From Clostridium grantii DSM 8605 (GTDB taxonomy: Bacteria > Bacillota > Clostridia > Clostridiales > Clostridiaceae), in contig NZ_FQXM01000007.1 in NCBI RefSeq assembly GCF_900129965.1, positions 62,001-126,000 of the forward strand: a stretch of 64,000 nucleotides of DNA, written 5' to 3'. Made by a program: the position numbers and the translations under genes. Under the pieces are notes generated by a model. It ran no database searches, was not told the DNA's origin, and was given only the letters and a program-made list of their open reading frames with translations. Below, piece after piece: positions 26,955 to 36,575 of the stretch; positions within the stretch are counted from its first letter, which is position 1, and each line of letters starts with the position of its first letter.

Positions 26955-28219
26955 TCTTTTATAAAAAAGTAAAAGGTGATTATAAAATAAAACGATGGAT
27001 TCTAACTTGTATTATTGGGCTAATTTTTACTATAATGTCTTGTGGAACATTGGTATATAAAGAATTTTTATCTTTAAAAGAAATATATATAAATATTTTA
27101 CTTGCAATAGGTGGTTTAATTATTATCTATTATTCTATATATAAGATAATTAGAAGAAACTTGGATATTCTTACCAAGGGAAGTTGTAAATTATCGGTAA
27201 ATCCAAAATCTCACTATAATATTAAGCATGAAAGAAAAAATTTAATGAAAGGTCCTAAAATTGTGGCAATCGGTGGAGGTACAGGATTATCTACTATGTT
27301 AAGGGGATTAAAAGCCTATACATCAAATATTACAGCTATAGTTACTGTAGGAGATGATGGTGGAGGTTCAGGAACTTTAAGAGAAGACTTAGGGATGTTA
27401 CCTCCTGGAGATATTAGGAATTGTATTCTTGCTTTAGCTGAAACTGAGCCAATAATGCAGGATTTACTTCAGTATAGATTTAAAGAAGGTAGACTCAAAA
27501 ATCAGAATTTTGGCAACCTTTTTTTGGCCGCTATGGATGGTATATCAGGAGGTTTTGAAGAAGCAGTTCAAAAAATGAGTGATGTACTGGCAGTTAAAGG
27601 GAAAGTATTACCAGTAACTTTAGATAATATGGTTTTGAAAGCTACACTTAAAAATGGTAGAATTATAGAAGGCGAGTCCATAATTCCGGAACAATGCTTA
27701 AAAGAAGAAAGCTCAATAGATACTATTGAGATAATTCCTTCTCATTCAAAAGCTTTAAATGAGGCAATTATAGCTTTAAAAGAAGCGGATGCTATTGTGA
27801 TTGGTCCAGGAAGTTTATATACAAGTATAATTCCTAATTTATTAGTACAAGGTATTACAGAAGAGATTATTAAATCTAAAGCTATAAAAATTTATGTTTG
27901 CAATGTTATGACACAGCCAGGTGAAACAGATGGATATTTGCTTGAACATCATTTGGATGCATTATTTAAGCATAGCTCAAATAAATTAGTAGATTATGTT
28001 ATAGCAAATGATTCATACATTAGTAAACAGTTAAAAGAAAAGTATTTAGATAAAAAATCTATCCCAGTTTATCATCGTGATAATACAGAAGAAAAGTATA
28101 AAGTGAAAATTATTTATGATGATATAGTTTCTATAAAAAACGATTATATAAGACATAATTCTGATAAGTTAGCAGGGATAATTTTCAAATTAATTAGTAA
28201 AAACAAAAAATCTAAGTGA
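26951..28219 (+). CDS. yvcK: YvcK/GlmR family gluconeogenesis factor with N-terminal membrane segments
   Basis: A 422-residue CofD-like protein that binds UDP-GlcNAc and adjusts carbon flow to wall precursors. The core begins near residue 100 with VAIGGGTGLSTMLRGLK, followed by TVGDDGGGSGTLREDLGMLP and PGDIRNCILALAE. Two membrane segments lie at about 15-35 and 45-65, absent from Bacillus YvcK but frequent in clostridial forms, so this protein is probably membrane-tethered. The ATG overlaps the rapZ stop (ATGA). Confidence 0.93.
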   Translation: MIFYKKVKGDYKIKRWILTCIIGLIFTIMSCGTLVYKEFLSLKEIYINILLAIGGLIIIYYSIYKIIRRNLDILTKGSCKLSVNPKSHYNIKHERKNLMKGPKIVAIGGGTGLSTMLRGLKAYTSNITAIVTVGDDGGGSGTLREDLGMLPPGDIRNCILALAETEPIMQDLLQYRFKEGRLKNQNFGNLFLAAMDGISGGFEEAVQKMSDVLAVKGKVLPVTLDNMVLKATLKNGRIIEGESIIPEQCLKEESSIDTIEIIPSHSKALNEAIIALKEADAIVIGPGSLYTSIIPNLLVQGITEEIIKSKAIKIYVCNVMTQPGETDGYLLEHHLDALFKHSSNKLVDYVIANDSYISKQLKEKYLDKKSIPVYHRDNTEEKYKVKIIYDDIVSIKNDYIRHNSDKLAGIIFKLISKNKKSK

Positions 28220-28249
28220 ATTTAAAGGTATTATAAGGAGAATTTAATA

Positions 28250-29197
28250 ATGTCATTTTCATCAACGGTAAAAAATGAAATTTGTAGATATGGGGATTTG
28301 AATAAAGAGGAAGCAAGAGCCTTATTAGCTGGATTAATGAAAGTTAGTGGAACATTAGCATTAACAGGAGAAAGGAAAATAAATTTTAGAATTTCTACGG
28401 AAAACCCAGCAATAGCTAGATTAGCTTTTAAAATGCTAAAAGAGCATTTTGATATACATTCAAAATTGATGGTTAAAAAAAGTAATTCACTTAAAAAGAA
28501 TAATATATATCTTGTAATGATTACAGAAGAAATGGGTGTAAGAGATCTTCTGGAAAAAGTTGGAGTAGCAGATAGCTCTGGAGGTTTTTTTATGCTAGAT
28601 TATACTATTCCTGATAGATTAATTCATGAAGAAACATGGAAAAGAAGCTATATTAGAGGGGTATTTTTAGGGGGAGGAAGTATTAGTAATCCTGAAAAAA
28701 CTTATCATTTAGAATTTGTTACTCATAATGAAGAATACGCTGAGGATTTAAAAAATCTTATCAATACCTATGGATTAAATTCAAAGGTGATAAAAAGAAA
28801 AAGTAGTTTCGTTATTTATATTAAAGAAGGTGAGCAAATAGTAGATATTCTTAATATTATAGGAGCTCATAATTCCTTATTACAACTAGAAAATGTAAGA
28901 ATAATGAAAGAAATGAGAAACAATGGAAATAGATTAGTTAATTGTGAAACGGCAAATTTAAGTAAAACTGTTAATGCAGCTGTTAGACAAATAGAAAGTA
29001 TAGAATTAATTAAAAAAGAAATAGGACTTGAGAGATTGCCTAAGAATTTAAGAGAAGTAGCAGAGCTTAGAATTAAATTTCCTAATGAATCTTTAAAAGA
29101 ACTAGGAGAAATGCTTGTACCAGAAGTAGGTAAATCTGGTATAAATCATAGGTTAAGAAGAATAGAAAAAATTGCAGAAGAACTTAAGCACCATTAA
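28250..29197 (+). CDS. whiA: WhiA-family DNA-binding protein
   Basis: A 315-residue protein with a LAGLIDADG-like N-terminal fold (RGVFLGGGSISNPEKTYHLE) and a C-terminal helix-turn-helix (LGEMLVPEVGKSGINHRLRRI). It is required for sporulation septation in Streptomyces and for division and metabolism in Bacillus; no nuclease activity is retained. AAGGAG precedes the ATG. Position after rapZ-yvcK is conserved across Gram-positives. Confidence 0.96.
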   Translation: MSFSSTVKNEICRYGDLNKEEARALLAGLMKVSGTLALTGERKINFRISTENPAIARLAFKMLKEHFDIHSKLMVKKSNSLKKNNIYLVMITEEMGVRDLLEKVGVADSSGGFFMLDYTIPDRLIHEETWKRSYIRGVFLGGGSISNPEKTYHLEFVTHNEEYAEDLKNLINTYGLNSKVIKRKSSFVIYIKEGEQIVDILNIIGAHNSLLQLENVRIMKEMRNNGNRLVNCETANLSKTVNAAVRQIESIELIKKEIGLERLPKNLREVAELRIKFPNESLKELGEMLVPEVGKSGINHRLRRIEKIAEELKHH

Positions 29198-29243
29198 AAA
29201 ACTTTTGTAAGCAAATAGAGTACAAACTAGAAAAGGTGATAAA

Positions 29244-32200
29244 ATGAATATAGATAGTGAATTTGTTCATCTACATCTTCATACAGAATTTAGTTTACTT
29301 GATGGTTCAGGAAAAATAAGTAAAATAATTAAAAAAGCTAAGGATTTAGGAATGAAAAGTCTTGCTATAACTGATCATGGAGCTATGTATGGGTGTGTAG
29401 AATTTTATAAAAGAGCAAAAGAAAATGGTATAAAACCTTTAATTGGATGCGAGATTTATGTGGCAGCTAAGTCTATGTATATAAAGCAAAATGATAAAGA
29501 TAATAAAATTCATCATTTAGTGCTTTTAGTTAAAAATGAAAAAGGTTATGAGAATCTAATGAAAATTGTTACAAAAGCTTCTGTAGATGGATTTTATTAT
29601 AAACCAAGAGTGGACCTTGATTATTTAAAAGAACATAGTGAAGGTCTTATTGCTTTAAGTGCTTGTCTTGGCGGTCATGTGAATTGGCTTTTGAATAATG
29701 ATCAATTGGAAAAAGCTAAGGATATTGCTTTAGAATACAAAGAAACTTTCAAGGAAGGTTTTTACTTAGAACTTCAATACCATAATATACCAGAACAATT
29801 AAAAGTAAATGAAAGATTGGTAAAACTATCAAAGGAATTTGATATACCTATGGTGGCAACTAATGATGTCCATTATATTAATAAAGAAGATGCCAAAGCA
29901 CATGAAGTTTTGTTATGTATTCAAACAGGAAAAACTTTAGATGATGATAATAGAATGTCTTTTGAAACTGATGAATTTTATTTGAAATCAGAAGAGGAGA
30001 TGAAGAAGTTATTCTCATATGTTCCAGAAGCTATTGAAAATACTGTTAAAATAGCGGAAGAGTGTAATTTTGATTACGAATTTCATGTAAGTAAATTACC
30101 AGAATATCCTCTTGAAAAAGGACAGGATCATTTTAAATATTTAAAAGATTTATGCTACAAAGGTTTAAATGAAAGATATGAAGATATAAATGATGAACTT
30201 AAAGATAGATTGGAATTTGAGTTAAACATTATAAACGAAATGGATTATATAGACTATTTTTTAATCGTGTGGGATTTTATGGACTATTGTGTTAAAAGCA
30301 ATATTATGACAGGACCAGGAAGAGGAAGTGCTGCAGGTTCTTTAGTTGCATATACATTGGGAATAACAAAAATAGACCCTATAAAGTACAATCTAATTTT
30401 TGAAAGATTTCTTAATCCAGAACGTATATCCATGCCTGATATAGATAGTGATTTTTGCTATGAAAGACGTGGAGATGTAATTGATTATGTGGTAAAAAAG
30501 TACGGAGAACGAAATGTAGCGCAAATAGTTACTTTTGGAACAATGGCAGCTAGAGCCTGTATAAGGGATGTAGGAAGAGCCATGAACTATTCCTATGTAG
30601 AAGTGGATAGAATAGCTAAAATGATGCCTATGGTTTTAGGAATAACCATAGATAAAGCATTAGAAATTAATCAAGAGTTAAAAAATCTTTATGATGACGA
30701 TGATAGGGTAACTAGATTAATAGATATTTCAAGAACTTTAGAAGGATTACCAAGGCATACATCAACTCATGCAGCGGGGGTAGTTATAGCCTCAAAACCT
30801 CTTGTTAATTTTGTTCCTTTACTTAAAAATGATGAAGCCATAGTAACTCAGTTTACAATGACGGAATTAGAAGAACTAGGACTTTTAAAAATGGATTTTT
30901 TAGGACTTAGAACATTAACTGTTTTAAGAGATACTATAAGCCTTGTAAAAAAAGACAAAGGAATAGAAATAGACTTAGATAAAATTGATTTTAATGATAA
31001 AAAAGTTTATGAAATGATAGGAAAAGGGAAAACAGTAGGAGTATTTCAGCTTGAATCTGCAGGAATGACCAGCTTTATGAAAGAACTAAAGCCAGAAAAT
31101 CTTGAGGATATCATAGCAGGAATAAGTTTGTATAGACCGGGTCCTATGGCTGAGATTCCAAGATATATACGAAATAAACATAATCCAGATGCAATAGAGT
31201 ATGCTACACCAGAATTAAAAAGTATTTTAGATGTTACCTATGGGTGTATGGTATATCAGGAACAGGTTATGCAAATAGTTAGAGACTTAGCAGGTTATTC
31301 CATGGGTAGAAGTGACTTGGTTAGGCGTGCTATGTCAAAAAAGAAACATAAAGTTATGGAAGAGGAAAGAAAGAACTTTATTTATGGAATAGAAGAAGCA
31401 AGTGGAGAGATAATTGTAGAAGGTTGTGTAAGAAAGGGAATAACTCCTGAGGCAGCTAATAAAATTTATGATTCTATGATGGATTTTGCATCCTATGCTT
31501 TTAATAAATCTCATGCGGCTGCTTATGCTGTAGTGGCTTACTATACCGCATATTGTGTATGTTATTTTCCACATGAATTTATGGCGGCTATGCTTAATAG
31601 TGTAAAAGGTAATGGTGAAAAAGTGCCAGTTTATGCAAGAGCAGCTAGAGATATGAACATAGAAATTTTACCTCCAGACATAAATGAAAGTTTTGCAAAA
31701 TTTACAGTAAAAGAAGATAAAATAAGATTTGGATTAACGGCTATCAAAAATGTGGGAGAAAATATAATTGATAATATTTGTGCTATAAGAGAAGAAAAGG
31801 GTAAATTCACCAGTTTCGAGGACTTCTGTAGTAAGATTGATACTAATTGTATCAATAAAAGAGTTATAGAAAGTTTAATCAGAGCAGGTGCCTTTGACAC
31901 GATGAATGTATATAGATCAAAACTTTTAGCTGTATTCGAATTAATTTTAGATTCAATGTCTAATCAAAAAAAGAAAAATATTAAAGGACAAATGACTTTA
32001 TTTGGAATTCATAACGAAGAATTTGAAGAAATTCAAATTAAATATCCTGATTTAAAAGAATTTGACAGAAAAAATATATTATCTATGGAAAAAGAAATTA
32101 CAGGTCTTTATTTATCAGGGCATCCCTTAGAGGAATATGAAGAAACGTTAAGAAAAGCTACATCAATTAAACTCAGTGATTTAGTCGATGAAGCTTCCTT

Positions 32201-32741
32201 AGAAGATGATAGCATTGAGGAATCAATTACAGACACAAATACAAAAGGTGTATCAGACGGAGATAGAGTCATTATCGGCGGTATAATAAGTGAAGTTACA
32301 AAAAAAATAACTAAAAATAATAATAAGATGGCATTTATAAAAGTTGAGGATTTATTTGGAACGGTGGAAGTTATTATTTTCCCTAAAATTTTAGAAAGAT
32401 TCACAAAATTAGTAGAAGAAGATAATATTGTTTTAGTGAAGGGTAGAATAAGTATTAGGGAAGAGGAACAACCTAAAGTTATCTGTGATACATTAGAAAG
32501 TCTTCAAAAAGTATCTAAAAAAAGTGTCTACATTCTTATAGATAAAAACAAAGAAGTTAAAACAGTTAAAAATGAAATCAGTAATATTTTAAAACAAAAT
32601 AAAGGTAATATTCCTATTGTTATTTGTACCAAGGAAAAAGGAAAATTTATGTTAGCAGAAGAATTGTGGGTAAATGAAAATGAAAAACTTTTAAATTACC
32701 TTTTTGCTAGGTTCGGGGAAAAGAATGTAAAAATAGTATAA
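29244..32741 (+). CDS. dnaE: DNA polymerase III subunit alpha (DnaE type)
   Basis: A 1165-residue replicative polymerase. An N-terminal PHP domain (LHLHTEFSLLDGSGKI; about 1-215) is followed by the C-family polymerase core with the catalytic MPDIDSDF near residue 397, tandem helix-hairpin-helix (about 780-880) and a C-terminal OB fold (about 1000-1075). In low-GC Gram-positives DnaE extends RNA primers before PolC takes over. AAAAGGTG precedes the ATG. Confidence 0.97.
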   Translation: MNIDSEFVHLHLHTEFSLLDGSGKISKIIKKAKDLGMKSLAITDHGAMYGCVEFYKRAKENGIKPLIGCEIYVAAKSMYIKQNDKDNKIHHLVLLVKNEKGYENLMKIVTKASVDGFYYKPRVDLDYLKEHSEGLIALSACLGGHVNWLLNNDQLEKAKDIALEYKETFKEGFYLELQYHNIPEQLKVNERLVKLSKEFDIPMVATNDVHYINKEDAKAHEVLLCIQTGKTLDDDNRMSFETDEFYLKSEEEMKKLFSYVPEAIENTVKIAEECNFDYEFHVSKLPEYPLEKGQDHFKYLKDLCYKGLNERYEDINDELKDRLEFELNIINEMDYIDYFLIVWDFMDYCVKSNIMTGPGRGSAAGSLVAYTLGITKIDPIKYNLIFERFLNPERISMPDIDSDFCYERRGDVIDYVVKKYGERNVAQIVTFGTMAARACIRDVGRAMNYSYVEVDRIAKMMPMVLGITIDKALEINQELKNLYDDDDRVTRLIDISRTLEGLPRHTSTHAAGVVIASKPLVNFVPLLKNDEAIVTQFTMTELEELGLLKMDFLGLRTLTVLRDTISLVKKDKGIEIDLDKIDFNDKKVYEMIGKGKTVGVFQLESAGMTSFMKELKPENLEDIIAGISLYRPGPMAEIPRYIRNKHNPDAIEYATPELKSILDVTYGCMVYQEQVMQIVRDLAGYSMGRSDLVRRAMSKKKHKVMEEERKNFIYGIEEASGEIIVEGCVRKGITPEAANKIYDSMMDFASYAFNKSHAAAYAVVAYYTAYCVCYFPHEFMAAMLNSVKGNGEKVPVYARAARDMNIEILPPDINESFAKFTVKEDKIRFGLTAIKNVGENIIDNICAIREEKGKFTSFEDFCSKIDTNCINKRVIESLIRAGAFDTMNVYRSKLLAVFELILDSMSNQKKKNIKGQMTLFGIHNEEFEEIQIKYPDLKEFDRKNILSMEKEITGLYLSGHPLEEYEETLRKATSIKLSDLVDEASLEDDSIEESITDTNTKGVSDGDRVIIGGIISEVTKKITKNNNKMAFIKVEDLFGTVEVIIFPKILERFTKLVEEDNIVLVKGRISIREEEQPKVICDTLESLQKVSKKSVYILIDKNKEVKTVKNEISNILKQNKGNIPIVICTKEKGKFMLAEELWVNENEKLLNYLFARFGEKNVKIV

Positions 32742-32744
32742 GAT

Positions 32745-32792
32745 AAAAATGACTACTTTACCATTTGTTTCTAATAGAGTAGTCGTTTTTAG
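32745..32792 (+). terminator. terminator after dnaE
   Basis: AAAAATGACTACTTTA (32745-32760) pairs imperfectly with the TAGAGTAGTCGTTTTT stretch near 32775-32790, which ends in T residues. Confidence 0.75.
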
Positions 32793-32895
32793 TTTTTTAA
32801 AGTTAAAATAGAAGTATTAAATTTGTTTAAATTCACAAAATAAATAATGTATAGGTATACACAAGAATTATTTCATTAAATTTTACCGTTTTATG

Positions 32896-32924
32896 TTGAA
32901 TATTTATGGCTTTTCTTATAAAAT
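32896..32924 (+). promoter_or_regulatory. promoter for pfkA-pyk, in a 320-base gap
   Basis: TTGAAT (32896-32901) and TAAAAT (32919-32924) with a 17-base spacer lie about 135 bases upstream of pfkA. The gap 32742-33061 also holds the dnaE terminator and, close to pfkA, two small inverted repeats (TAACC...GGTTA and GGGAC...). The long leader may be regulated but I see no known riboswitch in it. Confidence 0.6.
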
Positions 32925-33061
32925 TACTATAGGAGTAAAGATGCAAATAATCTATTAAAAAGATGGTTTACATTTTCCGATTAAGTTAACCAATTATAAG
33001 GTTAGCATATTATGATAATAACGGGACAAATTTAGACCCGGTGGTCATAGGAGGAACTATA

Positions 33062-34021
33062 ATGAGATCAATTGCTGTTTTAACTTCTGGTGGAGATGCG
33101 CCAGGCATGAATGCTGCTATTAGAGCGGTTGTTAGGTATGGTTTAGAAAAAGGTATAAAGGTTATGGGTGTGCAAAGAGGGTATAGTGGGTTAATTAATG
33201 GTGAAATCTTTGATTTAGGGAGACATGGCGTTTCCGACATAATTCAAAGAGGGGGAACAATTTTAAGAACTGCAAGATGTCAAGAGTTTAGAACAGAAGA
33301 AGGTAGAAAAAAAGCTGCTAATATTTTAAAAGCTTTTGGTGTTGATGGATTAGTTGTAATAGGTGGAGATGGATCTTTTCAAGGAGCAAGACTGCTATCT
33401 CAATTAGGAATAAAAACTGTTGGGATACCAGGCACTATAGATAATGATTTAGCATATACAGATTTCACAATAGGATTTGATACTGCTTTAAACACTATCT
33501 TAGATGCCATTAAAAAATTAAGAGATACATCATCTTCTCATGAAAGAGTTAGTATTATTGAAGTTATGGGAAGAAATTGTGGTGATTTAGCTCTACATGC
33601 GGGTATTGCTGGTGGTGCTGAAAGCGTAATTGTACCTGAAAAAGGTTTTAACGTGGATGAACTTTGTAGAACAATTTTACAAGGTAAACTTCAAGGTAAA
33701 AAGCATAACTTAATCATCTTGGCAGAAGGTGTTGGCGGTGCTCAAGAGTTATCAAAAACTGTTCAAGAAATAACTGGTATTGATACAAGAGCAACAGTTC
33801 TTGGACATATTCAAAGAGGTGGAAGCCCAACTGCTTATGACACAATATTAGCTTCTAGACTTGGTGGAAGAGCTGTAGAATTACTATTAGACGGTAAATC
33901 ATCAAGAGTTGTTGGTATAAGTAAGGGTAAAATTGTTGATTTAGACATTGAAGAAGCATTGACAATAGAGCAAACATTTGATGAAGAATTATATGAATTA
34001 GCTAATATTATTAACAAATAA
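33062..34021 (+). CDS. pfkA: 6-phosphofructokinase
   Basis: ATP-dependent phosphorylation of fructose 6-phosphate, the committed step of glycolysis. The 319-residue protein is the typical bacterial length. TSGGDAPGMNAAIRAVV is the ATP site, GGDGSFQGA binds Mg-ATP, PGTIDNDLAYTDFTIGFDTA contains the catalytic Asp, and EVMGRNCGDLA contacts substrate. ATAGGAGG selects ATG 33062. pyk follows after 53 bases, the usual pfkA-pyk pairing in Firmicutes. Confidence 0.97.
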   Translation: MRSIAVLTSGGDAPGMNAAIRAVVRYGLEKGIKVMGVQRGYSGLINGEIFDLGRHGVSDIIQRGGTILRTARCQEFRTEEGRKKAANILKAFGVDGLVVIGGDGSFQGARLLSQLGIKTVGIPGTIDNDLAYTDFTIGFDTALNTILDAIKKLRDTSSSHERVSIIEVMGRNCGDLALHAGIAGGAESVIVPEKGFNVDELCRTILQGKLQGKKHNLIILAEGVGGAQELSKTVQEITGIDTRATVLGHIQRGGSPTAYDTILASRLGGRAVELLLDGKSSRVVGISKGKIVDLDIEEALTIEQTFDEELYELANIINK

Positions 34022-34074
34022 TATAAAGTGAGTAAGCCTCAAAACAAATAAAAATTAGTTTAAGGAGAGAGACT

Positions 34075-35832
34075 ATGCAAAAAACTAAAATGATTTTTAC
34101 AATTGGACCTACATCTGAATCAGAGGAAGTATTATCTCAATTAATAGACATTGGTATGAATGCTGCAAGATTAAACTTTTCTCACGGAGACCATGCTGAA
34201 CATTTAGGTAGAGTTGAGAAAATTAAAAAATTAAGAAAAAAACTCAATAAACAAATTGCTATTGTATTAGATACTAAAGGACCAGAAATCAGAACAGGGG
34301 TGTTCAAAGAAGGAAAGGTTACTTTAGAAGAAGGAAAAGAATTTACAGTTGTTTGTGGTGAAGAAATTGAAGGAGATGTTACTAGATGTAGCGTTTCTTA
34401 TAAAGATTTATGCAATGATGTTAAAGTGGGAAGCACAATCTTAATTGATGATGGTTTAGTAGGATTAACTGTAGATAGAATTGAAGGAACTAATGTTATT
34501 TGTAAAGTAGCTAATACTGGTGTAGTTGGAAGTAGAAAAGGAGTTAATCTTCCAGGAATATCTACTAACTTACCGGCATTAACTGAAAAAGATAAAGGTG
34601 ATTTAGTTTTCGCATGCGAAAATGGATTCGATATGATTGCTGCATCATTTATTAGAAAAGCTTCAGACGTTATTGCTATCAAAAAAATATTAGAGCAAAA
34701 TGGAGCACCTGATATCAAAGTTATTTCTAAGATTGAAAACCAAGAAGGTGTTGACAATATAGATAAAATCATTAAATATTCTGATGGTATAATGGTAGCT
34801 AGAGGAGACATGGGTGTTGAAATTCCTTTAGAGCAAGTTCCATTAGTACAAAAAGAAATAATCAGAAAATCTAAAGAAGCTGGAAAATTCGTTATAACAG
34901 CAACACAAATGTTAGATTCTATGATGAGAAATCCAAGACCTACAAGAGCAGAAGCATCAGATGTAGCTAATGCAATATTTGATGGTACTGATGCAATCAT
35001 GCTTAGTGGAGAAACTGCAAATGGTAAATACCCACTTGAAGCTGCTTCAACAATGTCAAAAATAGCTATAGAAGCAGAAAAAAGAATGGATCAAAAAAAT
35101 ACATTAAAAAGAAAAGTTATAGAAGCACAATCAAACGTATCTAGTGCTATTAGTTATGCAGCTTGCACAACTGCTCAAGAGTTAAATGCTGCTGCTTTAG
35201 TTACAGCAACTCAAACTGGTAACACAGCAAGAATGGTATCAAAATATAGACCACAAGCTCCAGTTATTGCAGTAACACCAAGTGAAAGAGTAGCTAGAGG
35301 ATTAGCATTAAATTGGGGAGTATATCCTTTATTAGCTAAAATGGTTTACTCAACTGACTCATTAATTAGCGAATCTGTTGATAAAGCAGTTGAAGCAGGA
35401 ATCGTTAAAAATGGTGACTTAGTAGTAGTTGCAGCTGGTATCCCTGTACACTATTCAGGAACAACTAATATGTTAAAAGTTCATATAGTTGGAGATGTAT
35501 TAGTAAAAGGAAAAGGCGCAGGTCATTCAGCTGGATACGGAACAGCTAAAATAGTTACTAATTTAAAAGAAGTAGAAGATTTAGTAGAAGATAATGATAT
35601 ATTAATAGTTAAAACCCTTGATAAAGAAATATTAAATGTAATGGATAGAGTTACAGGTATAGTATCTGAAACTGGTGGATTAACTTCACACGTTGCTATT
35701 GAGTGTTTATCAAGAGATATTCCAATAATATGTGGAGCAACAGATGCAACTCATATTATTAAATCAGGAACATATATTACTCTTGACCCAGACAGAAGTG
35801 TTGTTTATAGCGGAAGAGCTAGTGTTAAATAA
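34075..35832 (+). CDS. pyk: pyruvate kinase with C-terminal PEP-utilizing-type domain
   Basis: Converts phosphoenolpyruvate and ADP to pyruvate and ATP. The 585 residues include the standard kinase (about 1-470; LDTKGPEIRTG, VISKIENQEGVDNID, ARGDMGVEIP and ATQMLDSMM) and an extra C-terminal domain with GGLTSHVAIECLSRD, the phosphohistidine-domain motif seen in Bacillus and clostridial enzymes. The extra domain is known from Bacillus-type enzymes; its role is unclear. AAGGAGAG precedes the ATG. Confidence 0.97.
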   Translation: MQKTKMIFTIGPTSESEEVLSQLIDIGMNAARLNFSHGDHAEHLGRVEKIKKLRKKLNKQIAIVLDTKGPEIRTGVFKEGKVTLEEGKEFTVVCGEEIEGDVTRCSVSYKDLCNDVKVGSTILIDDGLVGLTVDRIEGTNVICKVANTGVVGSRKGVNLPGISTNLPALTEKDKGDLVFACENGFDMIAASFIRKASDVIAIKKILEQNGAPDIKVISKIENQEGVDNIDKIIKYSDGIMVARGDMGVEIPLEQVPLVQKEIIRKSKEAGKFVITATQMLDSMMRNPRPTRAEASDVANAIFDGTDAIMLSGETANGKYPLEAASTMSKIAIEAEKRMDQKNTLKRKVIEAQSNVSSAISYAACTTAQELNAAALVTATQTGNTARMVSKYRPQAPVIAVTPSERVARGLALNWGVYPLLAKMVYSTDSLISESVDKAVEAGIVKNGDLVVVAAGIPVHYSGTTNMLKVHIVGDVLVKGKGAGHSAGYGTAKIVTNLKEVEDLVEDNDILIVKTLDKEILNVMDRVTGIVSETGGLTSHVAIECLSRDIPIICGATDATHIIKSGTYITLDPDRSVVYSGRASVK

Positions 35833-35844
35833 AATTGAATTATA

Positions 35845-35876
35845 TAAAAAACATCCTTTTTAAGGGTGTTTTTTTA
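35845..35876 (+). terminator. terminator after pyk
   Basis: AAAAACATCCTT pairs with AGGGTGTTTTT around a short loop and continues into T residues. Confidence 0.85.
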
Positions 35877-35912
35877 TATAATTGTTAAATTTTTATTATA
35901 AATTTGAAAAAC

Positions 35913-36000
35913 TTGTATATTTTTTTTATAATAAGGTATAATTAAAAAGAACATATGGCAACTTTTTCTATACCTTTACCCCATTTTGGGGTCTTTTTTT
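35913..36000 (+). promoter_or_regulatory. promoter followed at once by an intrinsic terminator
   Basis: TTGTAT (35913-35918) and TATAAT (35937-35942), 18 bases apart, are followed after about 35 bases by a perfect terminator, ACCCC-ATTTT-GGGGT with eight following T residues plus a C (35978-36000). The predicted transcript is only about 50 bases long. The DUF1540 gene starts 55 bases beyond. Either this makes a tiny RNA, or the terminator attenuates expression of the gene behind it. Confidence 0.55.
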
Positions 36001-36054
36001 TGCATAAAAACTGCTTTTAAAAGGAAAAATATTAAAAAAGGGAGGCGTATTTTT

Positions 36055-36414
36055 ATGATAAAATTAACTTGTGGAGCCACTGATTGTGTACATAACTCAA
36101 GAGAATTATGTACAGCAAGAAGTATACATGTAGGTGGAATAGCTACAGAAAGCTCTGAAGGTACTCAGTGCGATACTTTTTCACCAAAAGGGGTAAAAAA
36201 TGCATTTAATAGTTTAGGAAACATGAACTTAACAGGTGAATTCAAACAGTTATTCACAAAAGAAGATATAAAAATGAGCCCAGGTATAGGATGTAGCGCA
36301 GAAAAATGTGTATTTAATGAAAAAAGAATTTGTTCAGCATCAGATGTAAGAATAGAAGGATTAGGAGCAGACAGTAGTGAAGCAACAAATTGTTCTGCTT
36401 TTAGAATGAATTAG
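36055..36414 (+). CDS. DUF1540-domain protein, two repeats
   Basis: A 119-residue soluble protein made of two DUF1540 repeats (about 1-42 and 77-118), each with the cysteine pattern Cys-x4-Cys, then Cys, then Cys near the end, closing in QCDTFSP and NCSAFRMN. The cysteine spacing suggests metal binding. DUF1540 proteins are common in spore-formers but have no established function. GGGAGG selects ATG 36055; the open frame upstream runs through the terminator and is not coding. Confidence 0.85.
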   Translation: MIKLTCGATDCVHNSRELCTARSIHVGGIATESSEGTQCDTFSPKGVKNAFNSLGNMNLTGEFKQLFTKEDIKMSPGIGCSAEKCVFNEKRICSASDVRIEGLGADSSEATNCSAFRMN

Positions 36415-36437
36415 AAAATAAAAGAGCTTAAATGAAT

Positions 36438-36492
36438 AATTCACAATTCAAGATAAAATTAAAATTTTATTATGAATTGTGAATTGTTTTTG
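36438..36492 (+). terminator. terminator after the DUF1540 gene
   Basis: AATTCACAATTCA (36438-36450) pairs perfectly with TGAATTGTGAATT (36473-36485); the loop itself holds a second inverted repeat (ATAAAATT/AATTTTAT). GTTTTT follows. Confidence 0.8.
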
Positions 36493-36575
36493 TTATAATA
36501 AATAGAAACTGATTTAACAAATATATAAGAATTCTTTGCCATATGTAAAGTATTTATAATGATGGGAGAAAGTTG

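Noticed and set aside
32742..33061. Riboswitch in the long leader of pfkA
   Set aside because: Only small inverted repeats are present; no known riboswitch core was recognised.
34398..35000. 200-codon open frame on the - strand inside pyk
   Set aside because: It mirrors the codon pattern of pyk on the other strand and has no ribosome binding site; pyk is certain.
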